From Chitinophagales bacterium (GTDB lineage: Bacteria; Bacteroidota; Bacteroidia; Chitinophagales; Saprospiraceae), in NCBI GenBank assembly GCA_026928325.1, contig JAIXKS010000025.1:38427-89274 (forward strand): a stretch of 50,848 bases of DNA, read 5' to 3'. Positions within the stretch are counted from its first letter, which is position 1, and every line of letters starts with the position of its first letter. Below the pieces are notes generated by a model, which was given only the letters and a program-made list of their open reading frames with translations, did not search any database and was not told the origin of the DNA. Both the position numbers and the translations under genes were made by a program. Shown in pieces: positions 26,864 to 35,361 of this stretch.

Positions 26864-27223
26864 TTACTTTATATTTTTATAAAACGCATTAATTTTATTA
26901 AAAAGTTCGTTTATTGCTTTTCTGTAATACAACAATTCACCTTCATCTATCAATTGTAGCTCTTTCGATAATAACAAATGATTCATTACTTCTATGGTTG
27001 ACCCATAAGCAATTTCAATAAATCTTGCTTTATCTTTAGTGCTAAACCTTGATATACCTTCGGCTATATTTGTAGAAATCGAAGATGCAGATCTTCTTAA
27101 CTGTGAAACCAATCCATATCTTTCAACTTCTGGAAACTTCTTGGTTGTTTCATAAACACGAGTTGCTAATTGAATGGCTAGTTTCCATATCTCTAATTTT
27201 TCAAAATTGTATTCATACATCAT
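26864..27223 (-). CDS. Four-helix-bundle protein (23S rRNA intervening-sequence protein family)
   Basis: This 119-aa protein shows the family pattern: FEKLEIWKLAIQLATRVYE, then YGLVSQLRRSASSISTNIAEG, then FIEIAYGSTIEVMNHL. These small four-helix bundles form pentamers and are widespread in Bacteroidota, often standing alone inside capsule loci or rRNA intervening sequences. Their function is unknown. Flanked by A/C-rich and T/G-rich spacers, it looks like a mobile or hitch-hiking gene inserted between rmlA and wbpB. Confidence 0.9.
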   Translation of the reverse strand: MMYEYNFEKLEIWKLAIQLATRVYETTKKFPEVERYGLVSQLRRSASSISTNIAEGISRFSTKDKARFIEIAYGSTIEVMNHLLLSKELQLIDEGELLYYRKAINELFNKINAFYKNIK

Positions 27224-27313
27224 TTCAAATTTTGAAAATTTTACTAATCATCAAATTTCAATTCCACAATTTTAACAACTCCAACAAATCTAACAACTCA
27301 ACAAATCAACAAT

Positions 27314-28276
27314 CTACCGAAATGGGTGCTTCGTCAAAGGCAATTTAGCAAATGGATGATAATCGCCTTGAAGTCCTATCGGTGTGGCATTGCGAATCTG
27401 ATGCACGATCTCTATGGCTGTTCTGGCTTCTCCGATGCGAAAACCATGGCCGTCGAGTATGTGTCGGTAACTATCCGTATGCAAATCCGTAAATCCATCT
27501 GAAAACTCTAATTCTTCGCCTTCAATATTGATCGAACGATATGTGCGTTTGCCGCTGGCCAATACAGGTGCTGGGATGGTATCTGCATTGATACTCAAAA
27601 ACCACCTAACCTTGGCCTTGTCAAATTCTAGGAATCCTGCTGCCTTATCGTGCGTGTGGATGTGAACCTTATTGTCGCGAACGGCTCCAAATATCCATTG
27701 CAACATATCGTAGAAGTGTACACCGATATTGGTAGCTATACCGCCTGATTTTTCGCTATTTCCTTTCCAGGAAGTGTAATACCAGTTGCCTCGTGAAGTG
27801 ATATAGGTAAGGTCAAACTCAAAAATCTTATCAGCAGGTGCTTGGGCTACTTTTTCTTTTAGTGCGATGATGCTCGGATGCAAACGCAACTGAAGGATGT
27901 TGTAAATATGCTTACCCGATTCCTGTTCCAATTCTTCCAAAGCATCGATATTCCATGGGTTAAGGACAACAGGCTTTTCGCAAATGACATCGGCTCCATA
28001 CCTGAGACCAAAGCGGATATGTGCATCATGGAGATAATTTGGGCTACAAATACTCACGTAATCCACTTGCTCATGATTTCTTTTCAGTTTTTCCAAATGC
28101 CGATCAAATCGTTCAAACTCTGTAAAAAAAGATGCTTTGGGAAAATAACTATCTATAATTCCTACAGAATCATTAATATCCATCGCAGCCGTCAGATCAT
28201 GTCCTGTTTCCTTGATGGCTTTCATGTGCCTTGGAGCGATGTATCCCGCTGCTCCTATTAATGCAAATTGTTTCAT
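27314..28276 (-). CDS. wbpB: WbpB/WlbA-like Gfo/Idh/MocA oxidoreductase (UDP-GlcNAcA 3-dehydrogenase)
   Basis: The 320-aa enzyme has an N-terminal Rossmann motif (FALIGAAGYIAPRHMKAI), the segment VSICSPNYLHDAHIRFGL, the EKP motif at 100-102 followed by VVLNPWNID, and a C-terminal beta-sheet domain with HFYDMLQWIFG. This is the WbpB/WlbA subfamily, which oxidises C3 of UDP-GlcNAcA to give the 3-keto acid that WbpE then aminates. Partners WbpD and WbpE are in the same locus but separated by other genes and insertions. ATG start. Confidence 0.93.
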   Translation of the reverse strand: MKQFALIGAAGYIAPRHMKAIKETGHDLTAAMDINDSVGIIDSYFPKASFFTEFERFDRHLEKLKRNHEQVDYVSICSPNYLHDAHIRFGLRYGADVICEKPVVLNPWNIDALEELEQESGKHIYNILQLRLHPSIIALKEKVAQAPADKIFEFDLTYITSRGNWYYTSWKGNSEKSGGIATNIGVHFYDMLQWIFGAVRDNKVHIHTHDKAAGFLEFDKAKVRWFLSINADTIPAPVLASGKRTYRSINIEGEELEFSDGFTDLHTDSYRHILDGHGFRIGEARTAIEIVHQIRNATPIGLQGDYHPFAKLPLTKHPFR

Positions 28277-28806
28277 TTAATACGAATGTTGTTCATTAAA
28301 TATATTATTCATCTTCAAAATTTCTCATCCTGAATGCCGTTCTGTCAACCTTGTGATCCGCAGCATAGGGAAAATTATAACTCGCACAGGTCAAATACCA
28401 GGATGCACATAATCGTTCATACACGAATTTTTCGAGCCAATACTCAATATTGTGACCTTTATCTTCAAATGAGACGATCCTGAATGCCCTTCTGTCAAAT
28501 TTCAATATGTTGGATATCGTGTATTATTTAGAAGTTGTAGGATAATAATTACGGAATTTTAATGTCTATTTTCTTTAGTTCTTTACTACAAAGATTAGTA
28601 TGAAAAACCTTAGTGCCTCTTAGTGAACTTAGTGGTAAAATAATAACAGTCGGATTTCTCTTTTACCACTAAGAAACACTTAGAAAAACCTAAGTACACA
28701 TAGAAAAAATCTTAGTTCTACTTTGTCAACTTAGTGGTAAAAACATAGATAAGTACTAAGCATTTTCTTTATCCAACATACCAGTCATCATAAACATCAG
28801 ATATTT
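28277..28806. other. Intergenic region with direct repeats and ACTTAGTGG-type motifs
   Basis: No credible gene is seen. A 40-bp imperfect direct repeat lies at 28314-28353 and 28461-28500 (core CCTGAATGCC-TTCTGTCAA). Further right, CTTAGTGGTAAAA occurs at 28626-28638 and 28729-28741, with a reverse-complement TTTTACCACTAAG between them at 28661, giving an inverted pair. Related ACCACTAAG motifs recur at 34228. Confidence 0.6.
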
Positions 28807-29382
28807 CTATACCTCAATTTTTATAACCTTAGTATCCTGCATTTTATACCGCTCACCACTTTCAGGACATATTGCTACTTCATCCTTGCCGAAGGTAAGC
28901 CTGTGCCCATATTCGCTCATCCACCCGATTTGTTTCGCCGGATTGCCCACGACAAGCGCATAATCAGGAACCGTTTTAGTCACAACGGCACCTGCACCGA
29001 TGAAAGCGTATTTTCCTATATCATGACCACACACGATGGTCGCATTGGCACCGATAGAAGCACCTTTGCCTACGTGGGTTTTTTTGTATGCTTCCTTGCG
29101 ATTGACAGCACTGCGCGGATTGATGACATTTGTAAACACGCATGAAGGGCCGAGAAAAACATCGTCATCGCAGGTCACGCCCGTGTAAACAGATACATTG
29201 TTCTGGATTTTGACATTGTCGCCAAGGACTACATCGGGAGAAATCACGACATTTTGACCGATATTGCAGTTCTTGCCGATGGTACAGCCGCTCATGATGT
29301 GGCTAAAGTGCCAGATTTTAGTGCCGCTGCCGATGGTGCAACCGTCGTCTATATAAGATGATTCGTGTGCGAAATATTCCAT
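28807..29382 (-). CDS. wbpD: WbpD/WlbB-like N-acetyltransferase (left-handed beta-helix)
   Basis: The 191-aa protein is made of hexapeptide repeats ([LIV]GxxxX), for example CTIGSGTKIWHFSHIM, CTIGKNCNIGQNVVIS and ASIGANATIVCGHDIGKYA, forming a left-handed parallel beta helix. WbpD and WlbB acetylate the 3-amino group of UDP-GlcNAc3NA to give UDP-GlcNAc(3NAc)A, using acetyl-CoA, as trimers. It is separated from wbpB by a 530-bp repeat-rich gap and from the 2H phosphoesterase gene by 10 bp. Confidence 0.93.
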   Translation of the reverse strand: MEYFAHESSYIDDGCTIGSGTKIWHFSHIMSGCTIGKNCNIGQNVVISPDVVLGDNVKIQNNVSVYTGVTCDDDVFLGPSCVFTNVINPRSAVNRKEAYKKTHVGKGASIGANATIVCGHDIGKYAFIGAGAVVTKTVPDYALVVGNPAKQIGWMSEYGHRLTFGKDEVAICPESGERYKMQDTKVIKIEV

Positions 29383-29392
29383 GATAAAAAAA

Positions 29393-29920
29393 TTAAATTA
29401 TTTGGAATGGCATGCTATCGATGGTTTTCCATCGGCCATCTGTATGTTGCCACAAGTGTAGATTATTGACTCCCAACTTGTCTTTAAAAGTCCGTTTGGA
29501 ATAATCTTTCACGATATCCTTAAAAATAGCTGTGTCAAGATTCCGGTAACCAATCGTAATGTGTGGTCGGTAGGGTAGTGCATCTTTGTTTTGCCACTTT
29601 CTTTCAAAATCCTGATGCATGGCATTTAATAATGCGTGCGGTACTACCCGGATGAATACTACTTTATTTTTGATAAAAAAGTCAAATCCGTCGAGTTGCA
29701 GTTCTATCGGACTGGTCTGCAAAGCCACTTCCTTCAATAGGCTGCTATAATGCTCTAATTCCGGATGGTCCAGATGCACCGGCGGACTAAATGTGATATG
29801 CACCGGCGGTTTTAATGCTGCCGCCGAGCCATAACAACCGGCAAACTCTTCTTGTAAAAGTCGTATAGAAGCAGCTAAGTCGGATGGTGGTTCGATAGCT
29901 GCCATATAGAGGTTTTTCAC
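29393..29920 (-). CDS. 2'-5' RNA ligase family protein (2H phosphoesterase)
   Basis: The 175-aa protein has the two HxT-type motifs of the 2H superfamily, HITFSPP in the first half and HITIGYR in the second, on either side of a two-lobed fold. Related proteins act as cyclic phosphodiesterases or 2'-5' RNA ligases; the substrate here is unknown. The start is GTG (29920), 9 bp after the wzz stop; an ATG six codons in would remove part of the first strand (NLYMAAIEPP), so GTG is preferred. It is tightly packed between wzz and wbpD, unexpected for an RNA-type enzyme. Confidence 0.85.
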   Translation of the reverse strand: MKNLYMAAIEPPSDLAASIRLLQEEFAGCYGSAAALKPPVHITFSPPVHLDHPELEHYSSLLKEVALQTSPIELQLDGFDFFIKNKVVFIRVVPHALLNAMHQDFERKWQNKDALPYRPHITIGYRNLDTAIFKDIVKDYSKRTFKDKLGVNNLHLWQHTDGRWKTIDSMPFQII

Positions 29921-29929
29921 GGAGTTATA

Positions 29930-31027
29930 TCAAGAACTGTAACGCATGGCATCCAGTATGACTTTGCGAGCTATAAAGAATCCGGCAGCTAATAAACCAC
30001 CCATCAGTGCACCTTTAATTAATTCTATAATTAGCGAAGCACCTTTGGATTCAAGCGGAGGGAATGGCTCGTCAATGGCTGTGATATCGGGCATTCCAGC
30101 TGTCAATGAAAAGTCAGCTATCTCCTGATTTTTAGTGATTTCAGCGTACATCGCTTTTAATTTAAGGATTTCAGTCTCCAAAAGTTTGCGCTGAGTCAAG
30201 AGATTGGGATCTGCCAGATTGCGGTGTGAATCGTCAAAATGCGACAGTTGAAATTCCTTTGCTCTGAGTAAGGAGAAGATAGAATCGGTTTTCATCTTTA
30301 CAAATTCAAAAGTATTTTCGTTACCTTTCGATACATTTTGAATATAATATTGTTTCAGCTCGTCGAATGCCAGTTTGCTAAAGGCGATGGAAAGTTCTTC
30401 ATCCATTGTCTTAGCTGATATGGTTAAAATACCGGTATCTTCATTATAGCTATTGCTGAAAATAGGGTCTTTGACATTTTTACCACCGACGACTTTGCCA
30501 TACAGCATTTTGAGTGCCCGCAGTTCTTTATTGTCAAAAGCAGGAATGGAATCGGACTTAAAGGAGAAGCCGGTATAATCTTGGGTCTTGTTCGTCCATT
30601 CTTCATCTAGATTGTGCAATTTGATCAGATGGTTAGCGATAAAGTCCTCCCGACCACCGAATGTATCTAATGGTATGCTTGTAAATAGAACCCTATGGAG
30701 GATATAGCGAGATTTGGACAATTCTACGATTTTATCGAGATTGACTTTGCCTCCTTTACCTAAGCCAAAAGATCCTAAGATGCTAGAAAGGCCACCTGCG
30801 CCGCCGCCACCGTCATTGAGCGTATAAGTAAGTGGTGCCTCGTAAATTACCGGTGTTTTGATGGCTTTATAACCAAAATATGCAATAAATGGTATAGCAA
30901 TTAGTATGATCCACCATTTTTTACTCCACAGTTCCTTCCAGTATTCGATCAGTTTCTCAATCAGCTCCTTGAGTGTGATTTCTTCTTCCTGATAGGGTGG
31001 AGGTTGTATATTGTTGATTTCTGACAT
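29930..31027 (-). CDS. wzz: Wzz-type chain-length determinant protein
   Basis: The 365-aa protein has the polysaccharide co-polymerase layout: an N-terminal cytoplasmic segment (ITLKELIEKLIEYWKEL), a first transmembrane helix (KWWIILIAIPFIAYFGY), a large periplasmic part with coiled-coil potential (residues about 220-300), and a second transmembrane helix near the C-terminus (GALMGGLLAAGFFIA). It has no C-terminal tyrosine kinase domain. It would set polymer length together with Wzy. A Gly-rich stretch (NDGGGGAGGLSS) after TM1 is typical of Bacteroidota versions. Confidence 0.9.
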   Translation of the reverse strand: MSEINNIQPPPYQEEEITLKELIEKLIEYWKELWSKKWWIILIAIPFIAYFGYKAIKTPVIYEAPLTYTLNDGGGGAGGLSSILGSFGLGKGGKVNLDKIVELSKSRYILHRVLFTSIPLDTFGGREDFIANHLIKLHNLDEEWTNKTQDYTGFSFKSDSIPAFDNKELRALKMLYGKVVGGKNVKDPIFSNSYNEDTGILTISAKTMDEELSIAFSKLAFDELKQYYIQNVSKGNENTFEFVKMKTDSIFSLLRAKEFQLSHFDDSHRNLADPNLLTQRKLLETEILKLKAMYAEITKNQEIADFSLTAGMPDITAIDEPFPPLESKGASLIIELIKGALMGGLLAAGFFIARKVILDAMRYSS

Positions 31028-31068
31028 TTTTTTTGTTTATTGGCTTAGTTTACAATGTTTGATAAAGA

Positions 31069-31131
31069 GATAGCCCACGATTTTAATCGTGGGTATAGAT
31101 TGTAGCTTGAAATTGAATGGTTTTAACCATT
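31069..31131. repeat. REP-like hairpins left of the transposase remnant
   Basis: Two perfect inverted repeats: CCCACGATT-TT-AATCGTGGG (31074-31093) and AATGGTTTTAACCATT (31116-31131). The first resembles the CCCACGGTT hairpin on the other side of the transposase gene, so the two sides form a matched REP pair. Confidence 0.8.
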
Positions 31132-31557
31132 TAAAAATCCATGATATTGTAAGAATTCTTCATATTCCTGTTGATAGCTTTTCTTTTTATGATGTTCTTT
31201 TTGATTACTAATATATTGGAATACAGTTTTAACCATTGATTCTGAAACTGAAAATGATGAATATCCAGTTTGCTAGGAAAATTTTTCTTTGATTAAATCA
31301 CTTTGATTAAGAAAGTGTGAAGAGCTTCCTTTAATTTGTTTGATTATTTCAGAAATGGACTTTTGTGGGTTTAATAAAAATAAACAATGAATATGATCAT
31401 TCATCCCATTGATTATGCTAACAGGGCAATCTAAGGACTTAAATTGTTCAGTAATATATCCATAAAGAATAGACTCTATCTCAGGTAAAATTAAAGGATA
31501 TCGATCCTTTGTTGCCCAAATAGCGTGAGTCCACAATTTATTGTAAGAATGAGGCAT
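31123..31557 (-). pseudogene. REP-associated Y1 (IS200-like) tyrosine transposase with an in-frame stop
   Basis: The first 94 codons encode MPHSYNKLWTHAIWATKDRY and the HUH motif in NDHIHCLFLL. They stop at a TAG (31273-31275) in KEKFS-stop-QTGYSSFSV. The same frame then continues FQYISNQKEHHKKKSYQQEY to a TAA at 31123. Relatives have Trp at the stop position (WQ-GY-FSVS), so a TGG to TAG change explains the break. The catalytic tyrosine (VFQYISNQ) lies after the stop, so the product is inactive unless the stop is read through. It is flanked by REP hairpins on both sides. Confidence 0.88.
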
Positions 31558-31573
31558 GTTGATATTGTTTTTA

Positions 31574-31632
31574 AACCGTTAAAACGGTTAGATTATCGCG
31601 GTTGAATTAGTACCCACGGTTGAAACCGTGGG
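31574..31632. repeat. REP-like hairpins right of the transposase remnant
   Basis: Two perfect inverted repeats: AACCGTT-AA-AACGGTT (31574-31589) and CCCACGGTT-GA-AACCGTGGG (31613-31632). They mirror the pair at 31069-31131. Confidence 0.85.
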
Positions 31633-31696
31633 CTATGTATTAGATATTTCGTCGTTTCATTATCAACGCTAAACCATCCACTATACACTTTAAACC

Positions 31697-32746
31697 CTAC
31701 ACTCCATACATCCTTTCATAATACTCCTGATAAGCACCGGATGCCACATTGTCAAGCCATGCTTGATTATCGAGATACCAATTGATTGTCTTTTCTATGC
31801 CCGTTTCAAATGTTTCATTGGGAATCCACCCTAACTCTTGTTGGATTTTAGTGGCATCAATGGCATATCTCAGGTCGTGGCCGGCTCTATCTGTAACGAA
31901 TGAGATGAGTTCACGGCTTTCGCCGGGTCTTCGGCCAAGTTTTTCGTCCATTTTATCACAAAGCAACTTCACGATATCCATGTTTTTCCATTCGTTGTGG
32001 CCACCAATATTGTAGGTTTCGCCGATTTTTCCTTTGTGGAGGATGACATCTATAGCTCGTGCATGATCCTCTACATAAAGCCAGTCACGGACATTTTCTC
32101 CTTTGCCATAAACCGGAAGAGGTCTGCGATGAAGGATATTATTTAAAATCAAGGGAATCAGCTTTTCGGGAAAATGGTTTGGCCCGTAATTATTACTGCA
32201 ATTGGATATCACTACAGGTAAACCGTAAGTATGAAAATAAGCTCGTACCAGATGATCCGAAGAAGCCTTAGAAGCCGAATAAGGAGACCTGGGATCATAA
32301 GGCGTTTCTTCTGTAAAAATGCCTTTGTCCAGTTCCAAAGCACCATAAACTTCATCCGTGCTAATGTGGTAAAATCGTTTGCCTTCAAAGTTGCCATTCC
32401 AAGCTTCTCTAGCCGCTTGAAGTAAGTTGGCTGTGCCCAAAATATTAGTTTTGAGGAAAATCAGCGGATCTTGAATGGATCTATCCACATGAGATTCGGC
32501 TGCCAGATGTACTACATGCGATATGTTATACTCCTTAAGAACACTGCGGATAAGGTCATGATCTCCTATGTCGCCTTTGACGAAAGTGTAATTAGGCCTA
32601 TCTTCGATATCTTTCAGATTCTCGAGATTACCTGCATAGGTTAAGGCATCGAGGTTTACAATATGGTACGCAGGATATTCTTTAACGAATCGCCTGACGA
32701 CATGTGAGCCAATGAATCCGGCACCTCCTGTGATGAGTATGTTCAT
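31697..32746 (-). CDS. rmlB: dTDP-glucose 4,6-dehydratase RmlB
   Basis: The 349-aa extended SDR has the NAD-binding motif TGGAGFIGSH (6-15), the active-site stretch HISTDEVYG (Asp-Glu of TDE at 130-132), YSASK (156-160) and NCSNNYGPNHFPEKLIPL. It dehydrates dTDP-glucose to dTDP-4-keto-6-deoxyglucose, the substrate of the FdtA/QdtA isomerases in the same locus. It stands apart from rmlA, separated by the wzz-wbpD-wbpB block, and is bracketed by the REP transposase and an IS256 element. No rmlC or rmlD is present, so rhamnose is not the product here. Confidence 0.97.
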   Translation of the reverse strand: MNILITGGAGFIGSHVVRRFVKEYPAYHIVNLDALTYAGNLENLKDIEDRPNYTFVKGDIGDHDLIRSVLKEYNISHVVHLAAESHVDRSIQDPLIFLKTNILGTANLLQAAREAWNGNFEGKRFYHISTDEVYGALELDKGIFTEETPYDPRSPYSASKASSDHLVRAYFHTYGLPVVISNCSNNYGPNHFPEKLIPLILNNILHRRPLPVYGKGENVRDWLYVEDHARAIDVILHKGKIGETYNIGGHNEWKNMDIVKLLCDKMDEKLGRRPGESRELISFVTDRAGHDLRYAIDATKIQQELGWIPNETFETGIEKTINWYLDNQAWLDNVASGAYQEYYERMYGV

Positions 32747-32809
32747 GGATGAATTAGATAATATTATTTTTTTTTAATTATAATTGATTGAGTATAGATT
32801 TTTGGGAAG

Positions 32810-34150
32810 TGTTCAAAAACCTGTGTCATTTTTTAATTTTAAAGATGTTTTTTATATCGATCTCCATACATATTTATTAATTCCCGTTGTATTGAAGACC
32901 ATCTTAATGATTTCCTTTTCCAACTTTTATCGTTATGGGTTAATGTTAAGTATAGCTGTTTAATAAGTGCTTTTTCTGATGTCCATGCTCCTTTAGACTT
33001 TGTTGTTTTGCGCATTAATCTATGAACTGCTTCTACAGGATTAGTAGTATATATCATCCTTCTGATATGCTGTGAATAATTCATAAAATGCATTAATTCC
33101 TCCCAGTTATTATTCCATGATTTTGCTACTTCTGGATATTTCTCATTCCACTTGGATTCAAATGCATTCATGGCTATTCTTGCACCTGTTTCATTACTTG
33201 CTGTATAAACTGCTCGTAAGTCACTATTTAATTTTCGAGCGTCTGACCATGCCACAAAACGTGTCGATTGACGTATCATATGTACGATACATCGTTGCAC
33301 ATTGGCTTGTGGATACACTTGGTTAATTACTTCTTTAAAGCCTTTTAATCCATCTACACAAAATATAAATACATCTTCTATTCCTCTTCTTTGAAGGTCT
33401 TCTAGTATAAGACCCCAATATCTGGCACCTTCAGCATTATCTACATAAAGTCCCAATATATCTCGCTCTCCATCGCTATCAACACCGTAACAAGTATATA
33501 TAGCTTTACTTATTATTGTTCCTGATTCTCTGACTTTAAAATGAATGGCATCTAAGTAAATAATTGGATAACACGATTTAAGAGCTCTATTATGCCAATC
33601 ATTAATTTCTACCCATACTTTTTCTGTTATTGCACTGATAGTGCCTGAACTGACCTCTAAACCATAGATACTAGATAATTGGATACGTATATCTTCTATC
33701 GATTGACCCTGTGCGTAAAAACTTAATATAATCTTATCTAAACCACTATTGAGTTCTCGTTCCCAATTCTTAACTAATTTAGGTTCGTATTCTCCCTTCC
33801 TATCTCTAGGTGTTCTTATTTCTATCTCACCTGATTCAGTCCGTATCTTCTTTGATTTTACTCCGTTTTTACGATTTTTAATACCATTTGGTTTTTCGTT
33901 TGTTAAATGAGCTTCTATCTCGCCTTCTAGCGCTTTATTTACAAATCCCTGAAGTAAATCCCTAAATATACTGCCTGCTCCAAAAATACTCCCTCCTTTG
34001 TATAACTCGTCTATAAATTTTTGACGAATATCTGCATCTGGAATAACCTCCTCTAGTTTATGTCCGAATAATGGATCTTCTTTTTTCTGTTTCATATGTC
34101 AAATTTATAATTTATTTTTTAATTATTCTCTTGACACAGGTTTTTGAACA
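32810..34150 (-). mobile_element. IS256-family insertion sequence
   Basis: A 1341-bp element is bounded by 19-bp perfect terminal inverted repeats, TGTTCAAAAACCTGTGTCA at 32810-32828 and its complement at 34132-34150, with one transposase gene inside. The flanks (GGGAAG on the left, GTCTCG on the right) show no 8-9-bp target duplication. Confidence 0.93.
32839..34095 (-). CDS. IS256-family transposase (Transposase_mut)
   Basis: The 418-aa enzyme is full length for the family. It shows the DDE residues in IIYLDAIHFKVRESG (first Asp), IFCVDGLKGFKEVI (second Asp) and FESKWNEKYPEVAKSW (Glu), plus the N-terminal GFVNKALEGEIEAHL and the IYTTNPVEAVHRLMRK segment. No frame damage is visible, so it may be active. 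It lies between rmlB and the kinase-like gene and splits the polysaccharide operon. Confidence 0.96.
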   Translation of the reverse strand: MKQKKEDPLFGHKLEEVIPDADIRQKFIDELYKGGSIFGAGSIFRDLLQGFVNKALEGEIEAHLTNEKPNGIKNRKNGVKSKKIRTESGEIEIRTPRDRKGEYEPKLVKNWERELNSGLDKIILSFYAQGQSIEDIRIQLSSIYGLEVSSGTISAITEKVWVEINDWHNRALKSCYPIIYLDAIHFKVRESGTIISKAIYTCYGVDSDGERDILGLYVDNAEGARYWGLILEDLQRRGIEDVFIFCVDGLKGFKEVINQVYPQANVQRCIVHMIRQSTRFVAWSDARKLNSDLRAVYTASNETGARIAMNAFESKWNEKYPEVAKSWNNNWEELMHFMNYSQHIRRMIYTTNPVEAVHRLMRKTTKSKGAWTSEKALIKQLYLTLTHNDKSWKRKSLRWSSIQRELINMYGDRYKKHL

Positions 34151-34527
34151 GTCTCGATTTTTGAACCATTTTAAACCCATTTTACCACTTCACAAATCCA
34201 ACAACTCATCAAATCAAGGTTTTAAACAATCAAAATTACCACTAAGTCCACTTAGAAACCTAAAATTTTTTATGAGCTCTCATTGATTTATAAACAACAT
34301 ATAAAATTAAACCCTTACTCTCTTAATTTTTTAAACCACCTATCATCCCACAATTCAACAGTAAAAATTAAACCTTTACACGGATAAACCCTTAAACCAA
34401 TTAATCCAACTCAACGAATCCTCAAATCAACATTTAAAATTAAACCTTTCAACTCATACACCCTTAAACAACTTAACAAATCCACCGATTCAGCAAATTA
34501 ACAAAAATAATTAAACCCATAAACCAA
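34151..34527. other. A/C-rich, G-poor intergenic spacer
   Basis: No gene is seen. The plus strand is almost free of G and repeats short phrases such as ATTAAACCCTTAC, ATTAAACCTTT and AACAAATCCA. The reverse-complement phrase GTAAGGGTTTAATTTTAAT occurs at 38800-38818. Similar spacers lie at 27240-27313 and 35300-35345. Confidence 0.6.
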
Positions 34528-34692
34528 TTATACAGGTCTCTCTTTCTTCTCCGCTCTATCCTCTTTAATCCATTTGGCCAATGCACGAGCTTCTTCAAGC
34601 GTTACTTTTTTGCTGTTGGCTTTTACTATCCTTTGTTTTTCTGCCAGATCTTCAAAAAGCTGATATGGTTTTAACTTCTTTTCGTCGCTCAT
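34528..34692 (-). CDS. Small 54-aa protein coupled to the kinase-like gene
   Basis: This frame encodes a charged, helical protein (MSDEKKLKPYQLFEDLAE, then VTLEEARALAKWIKED) with no signal peptide. Its ATG overlaps the stop of the kinase-like reading frame as ATGA, which supports it as a real, translationally coupled gene. I do not recognise a family. The pairing with a kinase-like protein suggests a partner or antidote, but nothing in the sequence proves it. Confidence 0.65.
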   Translation of the reverse strand: MSDEKKLKPYQLFEDLAEKQRIVKANSKKVTLEEARALAKWIKEDRAEKKERPV

Positions 34693-35290
34693 TTCAGGTA
34701 AATTACTATATCAATGAAAAATAACACACCGTCTTTCATTAAGACATTTTCTTCATGCAATTCTTCGATGATCAGCCCTAAATCCGGTCATTTTTTTTCT
34801 TGGTTACAAAACCCTTTGAATACATAAATTCTCTAACCTTTTCTATCTTTGTTTTTTCTGTAGGTCTTATATAATCCTGTTGAATGACTGAATACAGTAT
34901 ATTATTTATACTCATAAACCCTGAAAGCTCGTATTTGGTTTCTGAAAACAGAATGTTGTGGATAAGCAAGCTTTCAAAGTATTGTGTCCAGTTTACATAA
35001 AATATTACATCATTCAGCTTATAGACTTTGGCATTTTCTTCATCAAAAAAGACTTTCTGCTCCGCGCCTTCATCCAGATAAACGGAAAATTTCAATTCAT
35101 CAAAATACAAATCATTGGCTTCTATAAATGTAAGTAACCATTGAGCTTCCTGCTCCTTTTCCATGTAAGAATCCTGCACAATAGGTTCTGCTAAGGCTTT
35201 GGATTGAAGAAAAGTATAAGCTTTGGAAATTAAATTTTCATCAATTTCACATCCAAACCTTACTTTTATTCTTTCTAAACCTGAACTCAT
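34689..35290 (-). pseudogene. Polyvalent protein-kinase-like domain protein, frameshifted
   Basis: The first frame (34778-35290, 170 aa) contains AEQKVFFDEENAKVYKLN, ESLLIHNILFSETKYEL and SVIQQDYIRPTE, resembling the N-lobe and hinge of the polyvalent kinase domain found on phage and conjugative elements. After a frame change around 34780-34790 it continues DLGLIIEELHEENVLMKDG and FFIDIVIYLK, the catalytic-loop-like LHxxNV and metal-binding ID part, to a TGA at 34689. The A8 run next to the break does not explain it as programmed slippage, because the new frame has a TGA right after the run. A small indel is more likely. The family call is from memory. Confidence 0.55.
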
Positions 35291-35361
35291 ATACTTTTAA
35301 ATCAAAACCAACTTCTCAAACCTAACAAATCCGACAAATCAACAATTGCATATAAACCAAT

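Noticed and set aside
28305-28505. Minus-strand ORF of 66 codons with an internal FRxxxFED repeat
   Set aside because: The peptide repeat only reflects the 40-bp DNA direct repeat; no start context or recognisable family.
34778-34800. Programmed frameshift at the A8 run in the kinase-like gene
   Set aside because: The frame that restores the C-terminal motifs has a TGA directly after the A-run, so slippage there would terminate; a small indel fits better.
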